A DNA stretch of 32,993 bases. It comes from Anaerolineae bacterium. GTDB lineage: Bacteria > Chloroflexota > Anaerolineae > B4-G1 > SLSP01. Within the stretch, counting starts at the first letter, position 1. Every line of letters starts with the position of its first letter. The DNA lies in the NCBI GenBank assembly GCA_003562365.1, contig PWVB01000134.1:1-32993 (forward strand), given 5' to 3'. This document shows, one piece after another, positions 1 to 7,151 of the stretch. The notes beneath the pieces were generated by a model. The model did not search any database and was not told where the DNA came from. It saw only the letters and a program-made list of their open reading frames with translations. Made by a program: the position numbers and the translations under genes.

Positions 1-1
1 C

Positions 2-373
2 TACACTGAGAAGGGCGCCCTTCCTCAAGGGCCCTATTCACAAGCGATCGTAGCGGAAGGGCCGTTGGTCTTCGTCTCGGGCCAGGGACCGGTTGATCCT
101 GCCACGGGCGAGATGCAGTTCGGTAGCTTTCGCGAGCAGGCTGAGCTGACCTTTCAGAACATCACCACCCTCCTGGAGGAAGCAGGTACGTCGTGGGCCA
201 ACGTCGTGCGAGTCGGGATTTTCCTCGCCGATCTAGGCGATTTTGCGGAGCTGAACGAGGTCTACGAGCGTTACCTCACCAAGCCCTATCCGGCACGCAC
301 CACGGTGGGCGTGACGCTGCCCGCTAAGATGCGGATCGAGGTAGACTGCTTCGCCGTGATCCCGCAGGCATAG
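2..373 (+). CDS. RidA/YjgF family enamine/imine deaminase (5' partial)
   Basis: The reading frame is open from the first bases of the window, so the start codon lies upstream; the track ORF beginning at a TTG at 65 is internal. The visible 123 residues begin YTEKGALPQGPYSQAI and continue with LVFVSGQGPVDPATG, the N-terminal signature of RidA proteins. They end in PARTTVGV and RIEVDCFAV, which carry the family's conserved active-site Arg region. RidA proteins form trimers and hydrolyse reactive enamines and imines such as 2-aminoacrylate, made by PLP dehydratases. The stop is 4 nt before a D-serine dehydratase-type PLP gene, which suggests translational coupling and detoxification of that enzyme's product. 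The family is certain; the substrate is inferred from context. Confidence 0.9.
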   Translation, partial: YTEKGALPQGPYSQAIVAEGPLVFVSGQGPVDPATGEMQFGSFREQAELTFQNITTLLEEAGTSWANVVRVGIFLADLGDFAELNEVYERYLTKPYPARTTVGVTLPAKMRIEVDCFAVIPQA

Positions 374-377
374 GACT

Positions 378-1427
378 ATGCACGTCAACGCGCTGGAGAC
401 CCCGGTCGTGGTCGTGGACCTCGACCGGATGGAGGCCAACATCGAGCGACTGCAGCGCTATCTGGATGCTCACCACATCGCCAACCGTCCTCACATCAAG
501 ACCCATAAGGTCTCTGAGATCGCTCGGAAGCAGGTAGCAGCGGGCGCGGTAGGGATCACCTGCCAGAAGGTCAGCGAGGCTGAGGTTATGGCTGACGCGG
601 GGATCGAGGATCTCTTCATCCCCTACAACATCCTGGGCGAGGCTAAGCTGCGGCGCCTGATGCAGCTGGCAGCCCGAGTGCCGGTGCAGGTGACCGCCGA
701 TTCGGCCTACGCCATCAAGGGCTATGCGGGCGCCGCCCAGCAGGCTGAGCTGACGCTGCCGGTGTTGGTGGAGTTTGATACCGGCATGCACCGCTGCGGG
801 GTGCCGTCTCCGGCGGAGGCTGCGGCGCTGGCACGCCTGATCGCGCGCTCGGCGGGCCTGGCCTTCAACGGTCTGATGACCTTTCCCCATAATGCCGCCA
901 GCGATGCCTTCGTCCGCGAGGTGCGAGGGTTGCTGGCGGCGGAGGATATCTCCATACCCCACGTGAGCTACGGCGGCACGCCCGGGATGTGGAAGGCACA
1001 CACTCGCACGGAGGTCACCGAGTACCGCGCCGGCACCTACGTCTATGGGGACCGGTCGATCCTCAAGTCTGGCGCGCTGAAGCTGGAACAGATTGCGCTG
1101 CACGTGATCACCACCGTCGTCAGCCGCCCCACGGTGGAGCGCGCCATTCTTGACGGCGGGAGCAAGACCTTTTCCTCGGATCTGGGAGGCCTCGAGGGCC
1201 ACGGCATGATCCTCGAGTATCCGGAGGCCCGCTTCTATGGAATGTCGGAGGAGCACGGACACGTCGATGTCGGTGCCTGTCCGCGTCGCCCGGAGATCGG
1301 CGAGCGGGTCACGGTGATCCCCAACCACGTCTGTCCTGTCAGTAATCTGTTTGACCAGGTAGTGGGGGCGCGGAACGGCAAGGTCGAGGTTGTCTGGCCC
1401 GTCGCGGCGCGTGGGACAGTACAGTAG
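378..1427 (+). CDS. D-serine dehydratase / D-threonine aldolase-like PLP enzyme (alanine racemase-like fold)
   Basis: A 349-aa protein of the DSD1/D-threonine aldolase family (fold-type III PLP barrel plus C-terminal beta domain). It opens with ETPVVVVDLDRMEANI; RPHIKTHK contains the probable PLP lysine, K41. SYGGTPG near residue 195 fits phosphate binding. The C-terminal HVDVG and PNHVCPVSN (His317, Cys319) match the paired His/Cys metal site of eukaryotic-type D-serine dehydratase and D-threonine aldolase. These enzymes cleave D-3-hydroxy amino acids by dehydration or retro-aldol reaction, needing PLP and a divalent metal. The 4-nt gap to ridA implies one transcript. Sequence alone does not separate D-serine dehydratase from D-threonine aldolase; the RidA neighbour favours a 2-aminoacrylate-forming dehydratase. 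Confidence 0.85.
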   Translation: MHVNALETPVVVVDLDRMEANIERLQRYLDAHHIANRPHIKTHKVSEIARKQVAAGAVGITCQKVSEAEVMADAGIEDLFIPYNILGEAKLRRLMQLAARVPVQVTADSAYAIKGYAGAAQQAELTLPVLVEFDTGMHRCGVPSPAEAAALARLIARSAGLAFNGLMTFPHNAASDAFVREVRGLLAAEDISIPHVSYGGTPGMWKAHTRTEVTEYRAGTYVYGDRSILKSGALKLEQIALHVITTVVSRPTVERAILDGGSKTFSSDLGGLEGHGMILEYPEARFYGMSEEHGHVDVGACPRRPEIGERVTVIPNHVCPVSNLFDQVVGARNGKVEVVWPVAARGTVQ

Positions 1428-1432
1428 CCGGC

Positions 1433-2278
1433 TTACACTGGTGGGGGTGCGTCGGGAAGCAGCGCTCGGGAGAAGATGAGATAGCCGGTGTGGGCAACCA
1501 TGCGGTCAAACGGGCGCAGGCGCTGCGGCACGGCCTTATAGGGGCGCAGCAGCAGCTCCTCCACCTCGGTGAAGCCGAAGGGCCCCCGCTCCAGATGGCG
1601 CAGCAGGACGCCCACCTGGTTGACGGTGGGCACCAGGCTGCAGAAGAAGCCGCCGCCGCACAGCGCCGCGTGCGTCTGCTCAAGGTAGAGCCAGGGCTCG
1701 CGGACGTCGAGGATCGCGGCGTCGATGCCTCGCTCGTCAAAGCCTTCCTCAATGTCGCGAACCTGGAAAGTGACGGCGGCGTCGAGCCCTACGCGCGTCA
1801 GGTTCTTCTGTGCCACAGCCTGGATCTCCGGACGCACCTCGTAACTATAGACGTGGCCCGTGGGATGGACCATACGGGCCAACGCCAGCGTCAAGCCGCC
1901 GCTGCCGGTGCCGGCCTCCAGGACCCGGGTGCCAGGGCCGATGTTCATCTTCATCAGCATATAGCCGATTTCCTTAGGGTAGATGATCTGCGTGGCACGG
2001 CGAATGTCGCGAATGAGTTCGTCCAAAGAGGGCGGCAGGACCATATAGGTGTAGCCCAGATGGGTGTCGACCGTCTCTCCCCAACGGCAACCGACCACGG
2101 CATCATGCTCGAGAACCCCGTGATGCGTTTGGTGCTGGATCCCCGGCTGCATTCGCACGATGGCGGTCTTCCGGTCGTTGCCCACCAACAGCACGAGGTC
2201 GCCGGCGGCGACGGTGCTGGTGCTGCTTGCCGGCGCGGGGTCGCGCATCGGATTGTCGTTCGGTTTGGGTGGGTGCAC
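1433..2278 (-). CDS. trmI: tRNA (adenine(58)-N1)-methyltransferase TrmI
   Basis: SAM-dependent methyltransferase of the TRM61/TrmI family, which makes m1A58 in the tRNA T-loop. The N-terminal small beta domain (AAGDLVLLVGNDRK) is followed by YPKEIGYMLMKM and the SAM-binding motif VLEAGTGSGGLT near residue 120, then the variant LDVREPW in the DxPxPW position. The track ORF begins at 2389, but a GTG at 2278 has AAAGGA 7 nt upstream and gives 281 aa, close to the family norm; an ATG at 2248 is the alternative and lacks a visible ribosome-binding site. The longer ORF would overlap the promoter of the divergent c-di-AMP receptor genes. The gene converges on the upstream PLP enzyme with only 5 nt between stops. 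Confidence 0.88.
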   Translation of the reverse strand: MHPPKPNDNPMRDPAPASSTSTVAAGDLVLLVGNDRKTAIVRMQPGIQHQTHHGVLEHDAVVGCRWGETVDTHLGYTYMVLPPSLDELIRDIRRATQIIYPKEIGYMLMKMNIGPGTRVLEAGTGSGGLTLALARMVHPTGHVYSYEVRPEIQAVAQKNLTRVGLDAAVTFQVRDIEEGFDERGIDAAILDVREPWLYLEQTHAALCGGGFFCSLVPTVNQVGVLLRHLERGPFGFTEVEELLLRPYKAVPQRLRPFDRMVAHTGYLIFSRALLPDAPPPV

Positions 2279-2321
2279 GTTAGATTCCTTTGCGGGCCTG
2301 CCGGCTGCAAGGCCGATAGCT

Positions 2322-2350
2322 TTTACAAAACCACGCAAAGGCATTATAAT
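2322..2350 (+). promoter_or_regulatory. Sigma70-type promoter for the tandem PII-like genes
   Basis: TTTACA (2322-2327), a 17-nt spacer and a perfect TATAAT (2345-2350) lie 39 nt before the ATG at 2389, which has GGGGGA as ribosome-binding site. The promoter sits between divergent trmI and the first c-di-AMP receptor-like gene and points toward the latter. It is one of the clearest consensus promoters in the window, implying strong expression by the housekeeping sigma factor. Confidence 0.8.
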
Positions 2351-2388
2351 GAACTTGAGATAGACATGCAACTTCACGGGGGATACCA

Positions 2389-2730
2389 ATGCCTGATGAA
2401 AGCATCGATCGTATGGCCATCACCATTGTCGACGGGGGCCAGTCGCGGGACCTCCTGAAGGCACTCAACGCCCGCCATTTTCCGGTCACGACGCTGGATG
2501 CGGTAGGAGGATTTCTGCATGAGGCGATGGTGACCTTGATGGTTGGCATGTCCGAGGCGCGCTTGCCGCTCTTTTTCACCCTGCTCCGCGAGAAGTGCCC
2601 CAGCCGTACCCGCTACATTCCGATGGGCGTGGAGCTTTCGCTCTCCCCAGGATATCCGATGATGATTGAGGCGCGGGTGGGTGGCGCTACGGTTTTTGTG
2701 CTGCCGGTGGAACGCTTTGTGCAATTATAG
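2389..2730 (+). CDS. PII-like cyclic-di-AMP receptor-family protein, full-length but with degenerate pocket (PstA/DarA-like)
   Basis: A 113-aa protein of the CdAMP_rec family (DUF970, PF06153), the trimeric PII-like c-di-AMP binders PstA/DarA. It retains the long B-loop region (YIPMG followed by EARVGGATVFVLPVERF), which aligns with the corresponding region of Staphylococcus PstA as I recall it. The N-terminal ligand strand is altered: family FRxTKLxxTGGFLRxGNTT becomes FPVTTLDAVGGFLHEAMVT, so the Arg, the second Arg and the Asn of the pocket are gone while GGFL remains. ATG 2389 has a GGGGGA site and a strong promoter. It is followed 12 nt later by a shorter paralogue, so the two are co-transcribed. 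It may be a non-binding or different-ligand subunit. Confidence 0.8.
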   Translation: MPDESIDRMAITIVDGGQSRDLLKALNARHFPVTTLDAVGGFLHEAMVTLMVGMSEARLPLFFTLLREKCPSRTRYIPMGVELSLSPGYPMMIEARVGGATVFVLPVERFVQL

Positions 2731-2742
2731 AGGAGAGCCGAG

Positions 2743-3012
2743 ATGAAATTGGTCGTCGCGATTGTCAAAGACTCTGATGCTATGGACGTCTCAGACGCAC
2801 TGGTGGAAAACGACTTCCGGATGACGCGCATCGCGAGCACCGGCGGGTTCCTACGCCGCGGCAATGTCACGCTGTTGATCGGTCTGGAAGAAGAACAACT
2901 CGAAGCGTGCTTTGCCACGATTCAGGCTGCCTGTCGTCCCCCGCAGAATCCCGAGGAACACAAGGCGACGATCTTCGTACTGCCGGCGGAGGACTTTGTC
3001 CAACTAGGGTGA
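2743..3012 (+). CDS. PII-like cyclic-di-AMP receptor-family protein, short form with intact pocket (PstA/DarA-like)
   Basis: An 89-aa paralogue of the preceding gene. MKLVVAIVKDSDAMDVSDAL and FRMTRIASTGGFLRRGN match the canonical PstA/DarA N-terminal half, including the Arg, Thr, Phe-Leu and Asn used in the c-di-AMP pocket. The segment corresponding to the long B-loop (about 20 residues in PstA, present in the upstream copy) is missing; the chain runs from CRPPQNPEEH directly to ATIFVLPAEDFVQLG. AGGAG lies just before the ATG. It probably forms PII-like trimers and may bind c-di-AMP, sensing potassium or cell-envelope state through an unknown partner. A hairpin terminator follows. Confidence 0.88.
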   Translation: MKLVVAIVKDSDAMDVSDALVENDFRMTRIASTGGFLRRGNVTLLIGLEEEQLEACFATIQAACRPPQNPEEHKATIFVLPAEDFVQLG

Positions 3013-3070
3013 GTTATCGGACTTCCTGCGGTCGATTTCGAATGAGTGCGACCTAGTAGCAATTGACGTC

Positions 3071-3100
3071 AAGGGGGCCAGATCGTGCCCCCTTGTTTGC
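3071..3100 (+). terminator. Intrinsic terminator after the PII-like gene pair
   Basis: AAGGGGGC (3071-3078) pairs perfectly with GCCCCCTT (3087-3094) across an 8-nt loop and is followed by the T-rich GTTTGCTT. It lies 58 nt past the second PII-like stop and 48 nt before the next gene start. The T-tract is interrupted, so termination may be partial and the downstream mutase/meaB genes could still be read through. Confidence 0.65.
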
Positions 3101-3141
3101 TTGATCACGGCAGTTGCGGAGATGGAGGAGGTGTCGCTTTG

Positions 3142-3564
3142 ATGACAGGAGAGCGGCGGGCGATTCGCGTTCTGATTGCCAAGCCTGGCTTGGATGGACA
3201 CGACCGTGGTGCAAAGGTGGTAGCACGCGCCCTGCGGGATGCGGGCATGGAGGTGATCTATACGGGTTTGCGCCAGACCCCCGCGATGGTCGCTGAGGCC
3301 GCCCTGCAGGAGGATGTTGATGTCGTAGGGCTTTCGATTCTCTCCGGCGCCCATATGGCCTTGGTCCCCCGGATTATGGACGAGCTGGCCCAACGCGACC
3401 TCGAGGATCTGCCGGTCTTCCTGGGTGGGATTGTGCCGCAGGACGATGTTGTCGCGTTGCAGGAACTGGGGATCGCCAGCGTCTTCGGGCCGGGGACCGA
3501 GACAAAGACGATCATCGCCTACATCCGCGAGACGGTGGAGCAGGAGCTGCTTGAGGAGGCGTAG
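3142..3564 (+). CDS. Methylmalonyl-CoA mutase-type B12-binding subunit (stand-alone C-terminal domain)
   Basis: A 140-aa stand-alone cobalamin-binding domain. The hallmark DxHxxG is [10 protein letters not shown] (His20, lower axial cobalt ligand); the second and third B12 motifs are GLSILSGAH and [11 protein letters not shown]. This equals the C-terminal domain of methylmalonyl-CoA, ethylmalonyl-CoA or isobutyryl-CoA mutases, which isomerise acyl-CoA skeletons with adenosylcobalamin. No catalytic TIM-barrel subunit lies nearby, so the partner must be elsewhere. The start at ATG 3142 is preceded by GGAGGAGGT; the track start at 3085 falls inside the upstream terminator and is unlikely. The 3' end overlaps meaB by 14 nt, matching the mutase-small-subunit/meaB pairing known in several lineages. 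Confidence 0.9.
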   Translation: MTGERRAIRVLIAKPGLDGHDRGAKVVARALRDAGMEVIYTGLRQTPAMVAEAALQEDVDVVGLSILSGAHMALVPRIMDELAQRDLEDLPVFLGGIVPQDDVVALQELGIASVFGPGTETKTIIAYIRETVEQELLEEA

Positions 3565-4585
3565 ACGCCGTCCGGATGGTGCCGCGCTGGCTGAGCGGGC
3601 GCTGGGGGGCAGCCGAGGCGCCTTGGCCCGGTTACTGACCTTAGTGGAGAATGGCCATCCCGAGGGACAAGTTGCCCTCTCTAGACTCTTTCCACGTTCG
3701 GGGCAGGCTCATATCGTGGGCTTCACGGGCGCCACTGGCGCCGGGAAGAGCACCCTGGTCAACCAGGTCGCTTGCGAGCTGCGCGACCGTGACCTAAGCC
3801 TCGCGGTGGTTGCTGTCGATCCCAGCAGTCCCTTCTCCGGTGGGGCGGTGTTGGGCGACCGCCTGCGGATGCGCGACCTGGCTGAAGATCCCGCTATCTT
3901 TATCCGCAGCATGGCTTCCCGGGGGCATCCTGGGGGCGTCGCCCAAGCCACCCGGGACGTGGTGACCGTGCTCGATGCACTAGGGACGCCCGTGATCCTG
4001 GTGGAGACTGTGGGTGCTGGCCAAGCACAGGTCGAGGTGGCGCAGATCGCCCACACCGTGGTGCTGGTGGAGGCGCCCGGCATGGGCGATGACGTGCAAG
4101 CCCTCAAAGCGGGGCTGCTGGAGATCGCCGATATCATCGTGATCAACAAGGCCGACCGGCCTGAAGCCAAGCAGACCCTGCGGGCCATCCGGAGCGCGCA
4201 CCTGGAGGGACTGCGCTTTGGTGACGCTGGTGGACCCGCTGACCTTGGTGAGGAGACCCAGAAGGACCGGTGGACGGTGCCGGTGTTGGAGACCAGTGCG
4301 CTGGAGGGGCGTGGGATCGTCGAGCTGGTGGATGCCATGGGTGCTCATCGGGAGGCTTTGAAGGCCCAAGGGATCTGGCGGGGGCTGCGGGAACGCCACG
4401 CTCGCGCCCAATTGGCGGCGTGGCTGCAGCAGCATCTTCAGGCGCTCATCGACACACACCTGGCAGCTGAGGACCTGGAGATGGCCGTGCAGTCCATTGT
4501 GCGCCGTGACGCTGACCCGGCCTCAGCCGCCCAGGCGCTGGTGGATCGTCTTGTCGAAACCTTGATCGCTCGAGATAGCGGCTGA
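3551..4585 (+). CDS. meaB: MeaB/ArgK-type G3E GTPase, B12-mutase chaperone
   Basis: A GTPase that gates cofactor loading and protects adenosylcobalamin-dependent acyl-CoA mutases. The P-loop [10 protein letters not shown] is near residue 65, followed by [19 protein letters not shown] (G3E metal/switch region), [12 protein letters not shown] (switch II) and NKAD for guanine recognition. A C-terminal helical dimerisation arm runs from about residue 275. The track ORF starts far inside the mutase gene. The only plausible start near the family N-terminus is TTG 3551, with AGGAG just upstream, giving 344 aa and a 14-nt overlap with the mutase subunit; no ATG or GTG occurs before [17 protein letters not shown]. 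The overlap indicates translational coupling. Family assignment is secure; the start codon is less so. Confidence 0.92.
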   Translation: MRRRRRRPDGAALAERALGGSRGALARLLTLVENGHPEGQVALSRLFPRSGQAHIVGFTGATGAGKSTLVNQVACELRDRDLSLAVVAVDPSSPFSGGAVLGDRLRMRDLAEDPAIFIRSMASRGHPGGVAQATRDVVTVLDALGTPVILVETVGAGQAQVEVAQIAHTVVLVEAPGMGDDVQALKAGLLEIADIIVINKADRPEAKQTLRAIRSAHLEGLRFGDAGGPADLGEETQKDRWTVPVLETSALEGRGIVELVDAMGAHREALKAQGIWRGLRERHARAQLAAWLQQHLQALIDTHLAAEDLEMAVQSIVRRDADPASAAQALVDRLVETLIARDSG

Positions 4586-4620
4586 GTCAGCCGATGGAGA
4601 TCCCAGAGGAGAGGAATTCT

Positions 4621-5589
4621 ATGGTGGATGGCGAATGCTACGGTCAGATCGTCCTGTATGGCGGCACCGGATCCCCGGACCTGGCCTCCGAGATTGCCGA
4701 TCATCTTGAGCTGACATTGTGTCCGCGCGAGGTCATCACCTTTCCCAACACGAACCTCTTTGTCCGTTTGGGCTCCAGTGTGCGCGGACAGGACGCCTTT
4801 ATCATCCAGACAACCTCGGCGCCGACCAACGACAACCTGATGGAACTGCTGATCTTCATCGAGACCCTCAAACGGGCTTCGGCGGGGCGCGTGACGGCGG
4901 TAATCCCCTATCTAGGATACGCCCGTTCGGACAAAAAGGATCAGCCCCGGATTCCGATCACGGCGCGTCTGGTTGCCGATATGATTCAAAGTGCTGGCGC
5001 CGACCGCTACATCACCCTGGATCTGCACGCCGGGCAGATCCAGGGTTTCTTCAGCATCGCCGGTGACGTCATCACGGCCTTCCCGCTGTTGGCGGACTAC
5101 CTGCGCAAAAAGGACCTGCAGCACGCCGTTGTCGTAGCTGCCGATTTGGGGTTTGCCAAGAAGGCCCGAGCCTTCGCCACCGAACTGGATCTCCCGGTGG
5201 CCTTTGTCGAGAAACGCCGGGTGGACACCCACACCGAGGCGCTGACGGTCATCGGTGATGTGAACGGTATGGACGCGATCATCGTGGATGACGAGGTCGA
5301 TACGGGCGGCACGGTGTGCGACACGACCTCGGCGCTGGTGGAGGCCGGGGTCAGGGATATCTACGCCTGTTTTGTTCATCCGATTCTCTCGTCCGACGCT
5401 GCCGCGCGGCTGCGTTCGCAGCCGATCCGCGAGATCGTGACCACTAACTCGGTGCCCATCCCGCCGGAAAAACGACTGCCGAATATGACGGTGATCTCCG
5501 TCTCGTCACTGCTCTCCGGCGTGATCCAGCGGGTCCACGCCGGGCGCAGCGTGGGCGAGATGTTCGCTCCCTATCACGGCTACAGTTAA
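4621..5589 (+). CDS. prs: Ribose-phosphate pyrophosphokinase (PRPP synthetase), divergent
   Basis: Makes PRPP from ribose 5-phosphate and ATP for purine, pyrimidine, NAD, His and Trp synthesis; TrpD, encoded nearby, uses it. A 322-aa protein of two Pribosyltran-like domains. SAPTNDNLMELL, the catalytic loop YARSDKKDQPRIPITAR, LDLHAGQIQGFF (metal ligands) and the PRPP loop IVDDEVDTGGT near residue 220 are all present. Departures from the textbook enzyme: the early FSDGE element is replaced by FPNTNLF, ARQD by ARSD, and DDMIDTGGT by DDEVDTGGT. ATG 4621 has GAGGAGAGG 6 nt upstream and is preferred over the track ATG at 4594. The gene lies 35 nt after meaB and ends before a strong GC hairpin. Confidence 0.9.
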   Translation: MVDGECYGQIVLYGGTGSPDLASEIADHLELTLCPREVITFPNTNLFVRLGSSVRGQDAFIIQTTSAPTNDNLMELLIFIETLKRASAGRVTAVIPYLGYARSDKKDQPRIPITARLVADMIQSAGADRYITLDLHAGQIQGFFSIAGDVITAFPLLADYLRKKDLQHAVVVAADLGFAKKARAFATELDLPVAFVEKRRVDTHTEALTVIGDVNGMDAIIVDDEVDTGGTVCDTTSALVEAGVRDIYACFVHPILSSDAAARLRSQPIREIVTTNSVPIPPEKRLPNMTVISVSSLLSGVIQRVHAGRSVGEMFAPYHGYS

Positions 5590-5614
5590 TGTCAGCTACT
5601 TTGCGGTGTAGGCT

Positions 5615-5646
5615 CCCGAGCGCGCAGCGTCTGCTGCGCGCTCGGG
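5615..5646. terminator. 14-bp GC-rich hairpin between convergent genes
   Basis: CCCGAGCGCGCAGC (5615-5628) pairs perfectly with GCTGCGCGCTCGGG (5633-5646) around a GTCT tetraloop. It lies 25 nt after the prs stop and 41 nt before the end of the convergent flavin reductase gene. There is no T-tract on either strand, so it may act as a bidirectional, Rho-assisted or 3'-end-stabilising structure rather than a classical intrinsic terminator. Confidence 0.6.
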
Positions 5647-5687
5647 GTTGGATGCGTTCCCACGTGGAGCAGCCCCAGTGGGCGAGC

Positions 5688-6239
5688 TTATTGGTGGGCG
5701 TTCACCATCGCCGTCGCTGCTTCACGGATGGCGATGAGTTTGTAGGGGCGACTCCAGCGGTTGACCGGCAGAAGGTCCCAGGTCTTGCCGCGTAGATGGT
5801 GGATCCAGCGCTCCATGCTGCCCAGGCAGGTAATCATTCCGTTGCCGCTGCCGCCGGCGGCGGCGACGGCTAGGATGGGCTTGCCGGCCAGGCCGCTGGC
5901 GTCGCCGCGCGTGGCCTCGCAACGCCGCAGGCGGTCGGTCAGCGCTTTGGCGGACTCGCTCATCTCACCGTAATAGACAGGCGTGATCAGAATCAGGGCA
6001 TCGGCAGCACAGATGCGAGCCTGCAGAGCCTGAAAGCCGTCCAAGACCTGGCAATGGTGCTCGGGCAAGCAGGTGCCCCAGCCGTTGTCGCAGGCCTGGC
6101 ACAGACCCACATCCAGGTCGTTGAGTCGCACGTTCTCGACTGCGCCTCCGGCGGCCCGGGCTCCCTCGGTTGCTGCGGCAGCACACGCCGCCGTCAGGCC
6201 ATCGTGGTTGGGGCTGGTATGGATCACCAAAACGTCCAT
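5688..6239 (-). CDS. Flavodoxin-fold NAD(P)H-dependent FMN reductase family protein
   Basis: A 183-aa flavodoxin-like protein. MDVLVIHTSPNHDGLT is the FMN-phosphate loop; LITPVYYGEMSESAKALTDRL is the second flavin-contact region typical of the FMN_red/iron-sulfur flavoprotein superfamily. Four cysteines (47, 50, 57, 63) occur as CQACDNGWGTC followed by C, resembling the compact Cys cluster of iron-sulfur flavoproteins though with wider spacing. It probably reduces quinones, flavins or a small redox protein in the cytosol. The start at 6239 has AAGGAGGGT upstream, better than the track start at 6305. It lies 105 nt downstream of trpA on the same strand but is unrelated to tryptophan synthesis; it could be a read-through gene or have its own promoter. 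Confidence 0.8.
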   Translation of the reverse strand: MDVLVIHTSPNHDGLTAACAAAATEGARAAGGAVENVRLNDLDVGLCQACDNGWGTCLPEHHCQVLDGFQALQARICAADALILITPVYYGEMSESAKALTDRLRRCEATRGDASGLAGKPILAVAAAGGSGNGMITCLGSMERWIHHLRGKTWDLLPVNRWSRPYKLIAIREAATAMVNAHQ

Positions 6240-6344
6240 GGCACCCTCCTTTTCATGTTCCCGATCTCGTGATTGTCGCTCAATGTTTCTGACGTGAGTG
6301 TACACTGAAGCGCTCCGATTTGCACGTCGGCGCGCGGCGCGCCG

Positions 6345-7151
6345 TCATGGGGCGCTGCGGGCGGCATCCAGCGCCACCCGCAGCGCCTCGACAAAGCGCG
6401 CGGCGGCTTCTGCCGGGGCATCGGCGTAGCTGATGGCATCGATCAGGGCGCTGCCCACGATCACCCCATCAGCAATGCGGGCTACCCTGGCAGCTTGAGC
6501 CGGGGTGCTGATTCCGAATCCTACAGCCAGCGGTTTGTCCGTTGCAGACCGGACCCGGGCGACAAAGGTCGCTAGATCCTCCGAGAGATGATCGCGTGCG
6601 CCGGTCACACCGACCAGCGAGACCAGGTAGACAAAACCGTCGGTGCACGCCGTCACAATGTCAATGCGCGCCGTGTCGGCGGTAGGCGCCAGGAGGAAGA
6701 TGAGATCCAGCCCGTGCGCCGCACAGGCCGCGCGGACGGCAGCGGCCTCCTCGGGCGGGAGATCAGGGACGATCACCCCGTCGATGCCGGCGCGTGCGGC
6801 TTGTGCGGCGAAAGCGGCCACACCCAACTGCAGGATGGGATTGTAGTAGCCCATCAAGACGAAGGGAACGGTGACGCCCTGATGCCGCAGCGCGGCGGCC
6901 TGCTCGAGGCACCGTGTCAGCGTGATCCCGTTGCGCAGCGCCTGCTGTCCGGCTGCCTGAATCGTCGGACCGTCGGCCAGCGGGTCGCTGAAAGGAACGC
7001 CCAACTCGATCAGATCGGCCCCTCCGTCCACGAGGGCGGGAATCAGCGTAAGCGCGCTGTCCCGCTCCGGATAGCCTACCGTCAAATAGGGCATCAGGGC
7101 TGTCCGATCGGCCTGCCGCAACCCTCTAAGTGTGGTCTCGATGCGACTCAT
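6345..7151 (-). CDS. trpA: Tryptophan synthase alpha chain
   Basis: Cleaves indole-3-glycerol phosphate to indole and glyceraldehyde 3-phosphate and channels indole to TrpB. The 268-aa TIM barrel carries both catalytic acids in the family positions: Glu49 in [11 protein letters not shown] and Asp60 in PLADGP. Phosphate-binding VGFGIST and VIVGSAL are present near residues 215-235. Its ATG overlaps the trpB stop (ATGA), so translation is coupled. It is the last gene of the trp operon. Full length with no irregularity seen. Confidence 0.97.
   Translation of the reverse strand: MSRIETTLRGLRQADRTALMPYLTVGYPERDSALTLIPALVDGGADLIELGVPFSDPLADGPTIQAAGQQALRNGITLTRCLEQAAALRHQGVTVPFVLMGYYNPILQLGVAAFAAQAARAGIDGVIVPDLPPEEAAAVRAACAAHGLDLIFLLAPTADTARIDIVTACTDGFVYLVSLVGVTGARDHLSEDLATFVARVRSATDKPLAVGFGISTPAQAARVARIADGVIVGSALIDAISYADAPAEAAARFVEALRVALDAARSAP

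Noticed and set aside
324-1328. Minus-strand ORF of 334 aa opposite the PLP enzyme
   Set aside because: Shadow of a gene with identified PLP and metal residues; no recognisable domain of its own.
1490-2458. Plus-strand ORF of 322 aa opposite trmI
   Set aside because: Antisense to a gene with clear SAM-binding motifs, and it runs through the promoter and start of the PII-like gene.
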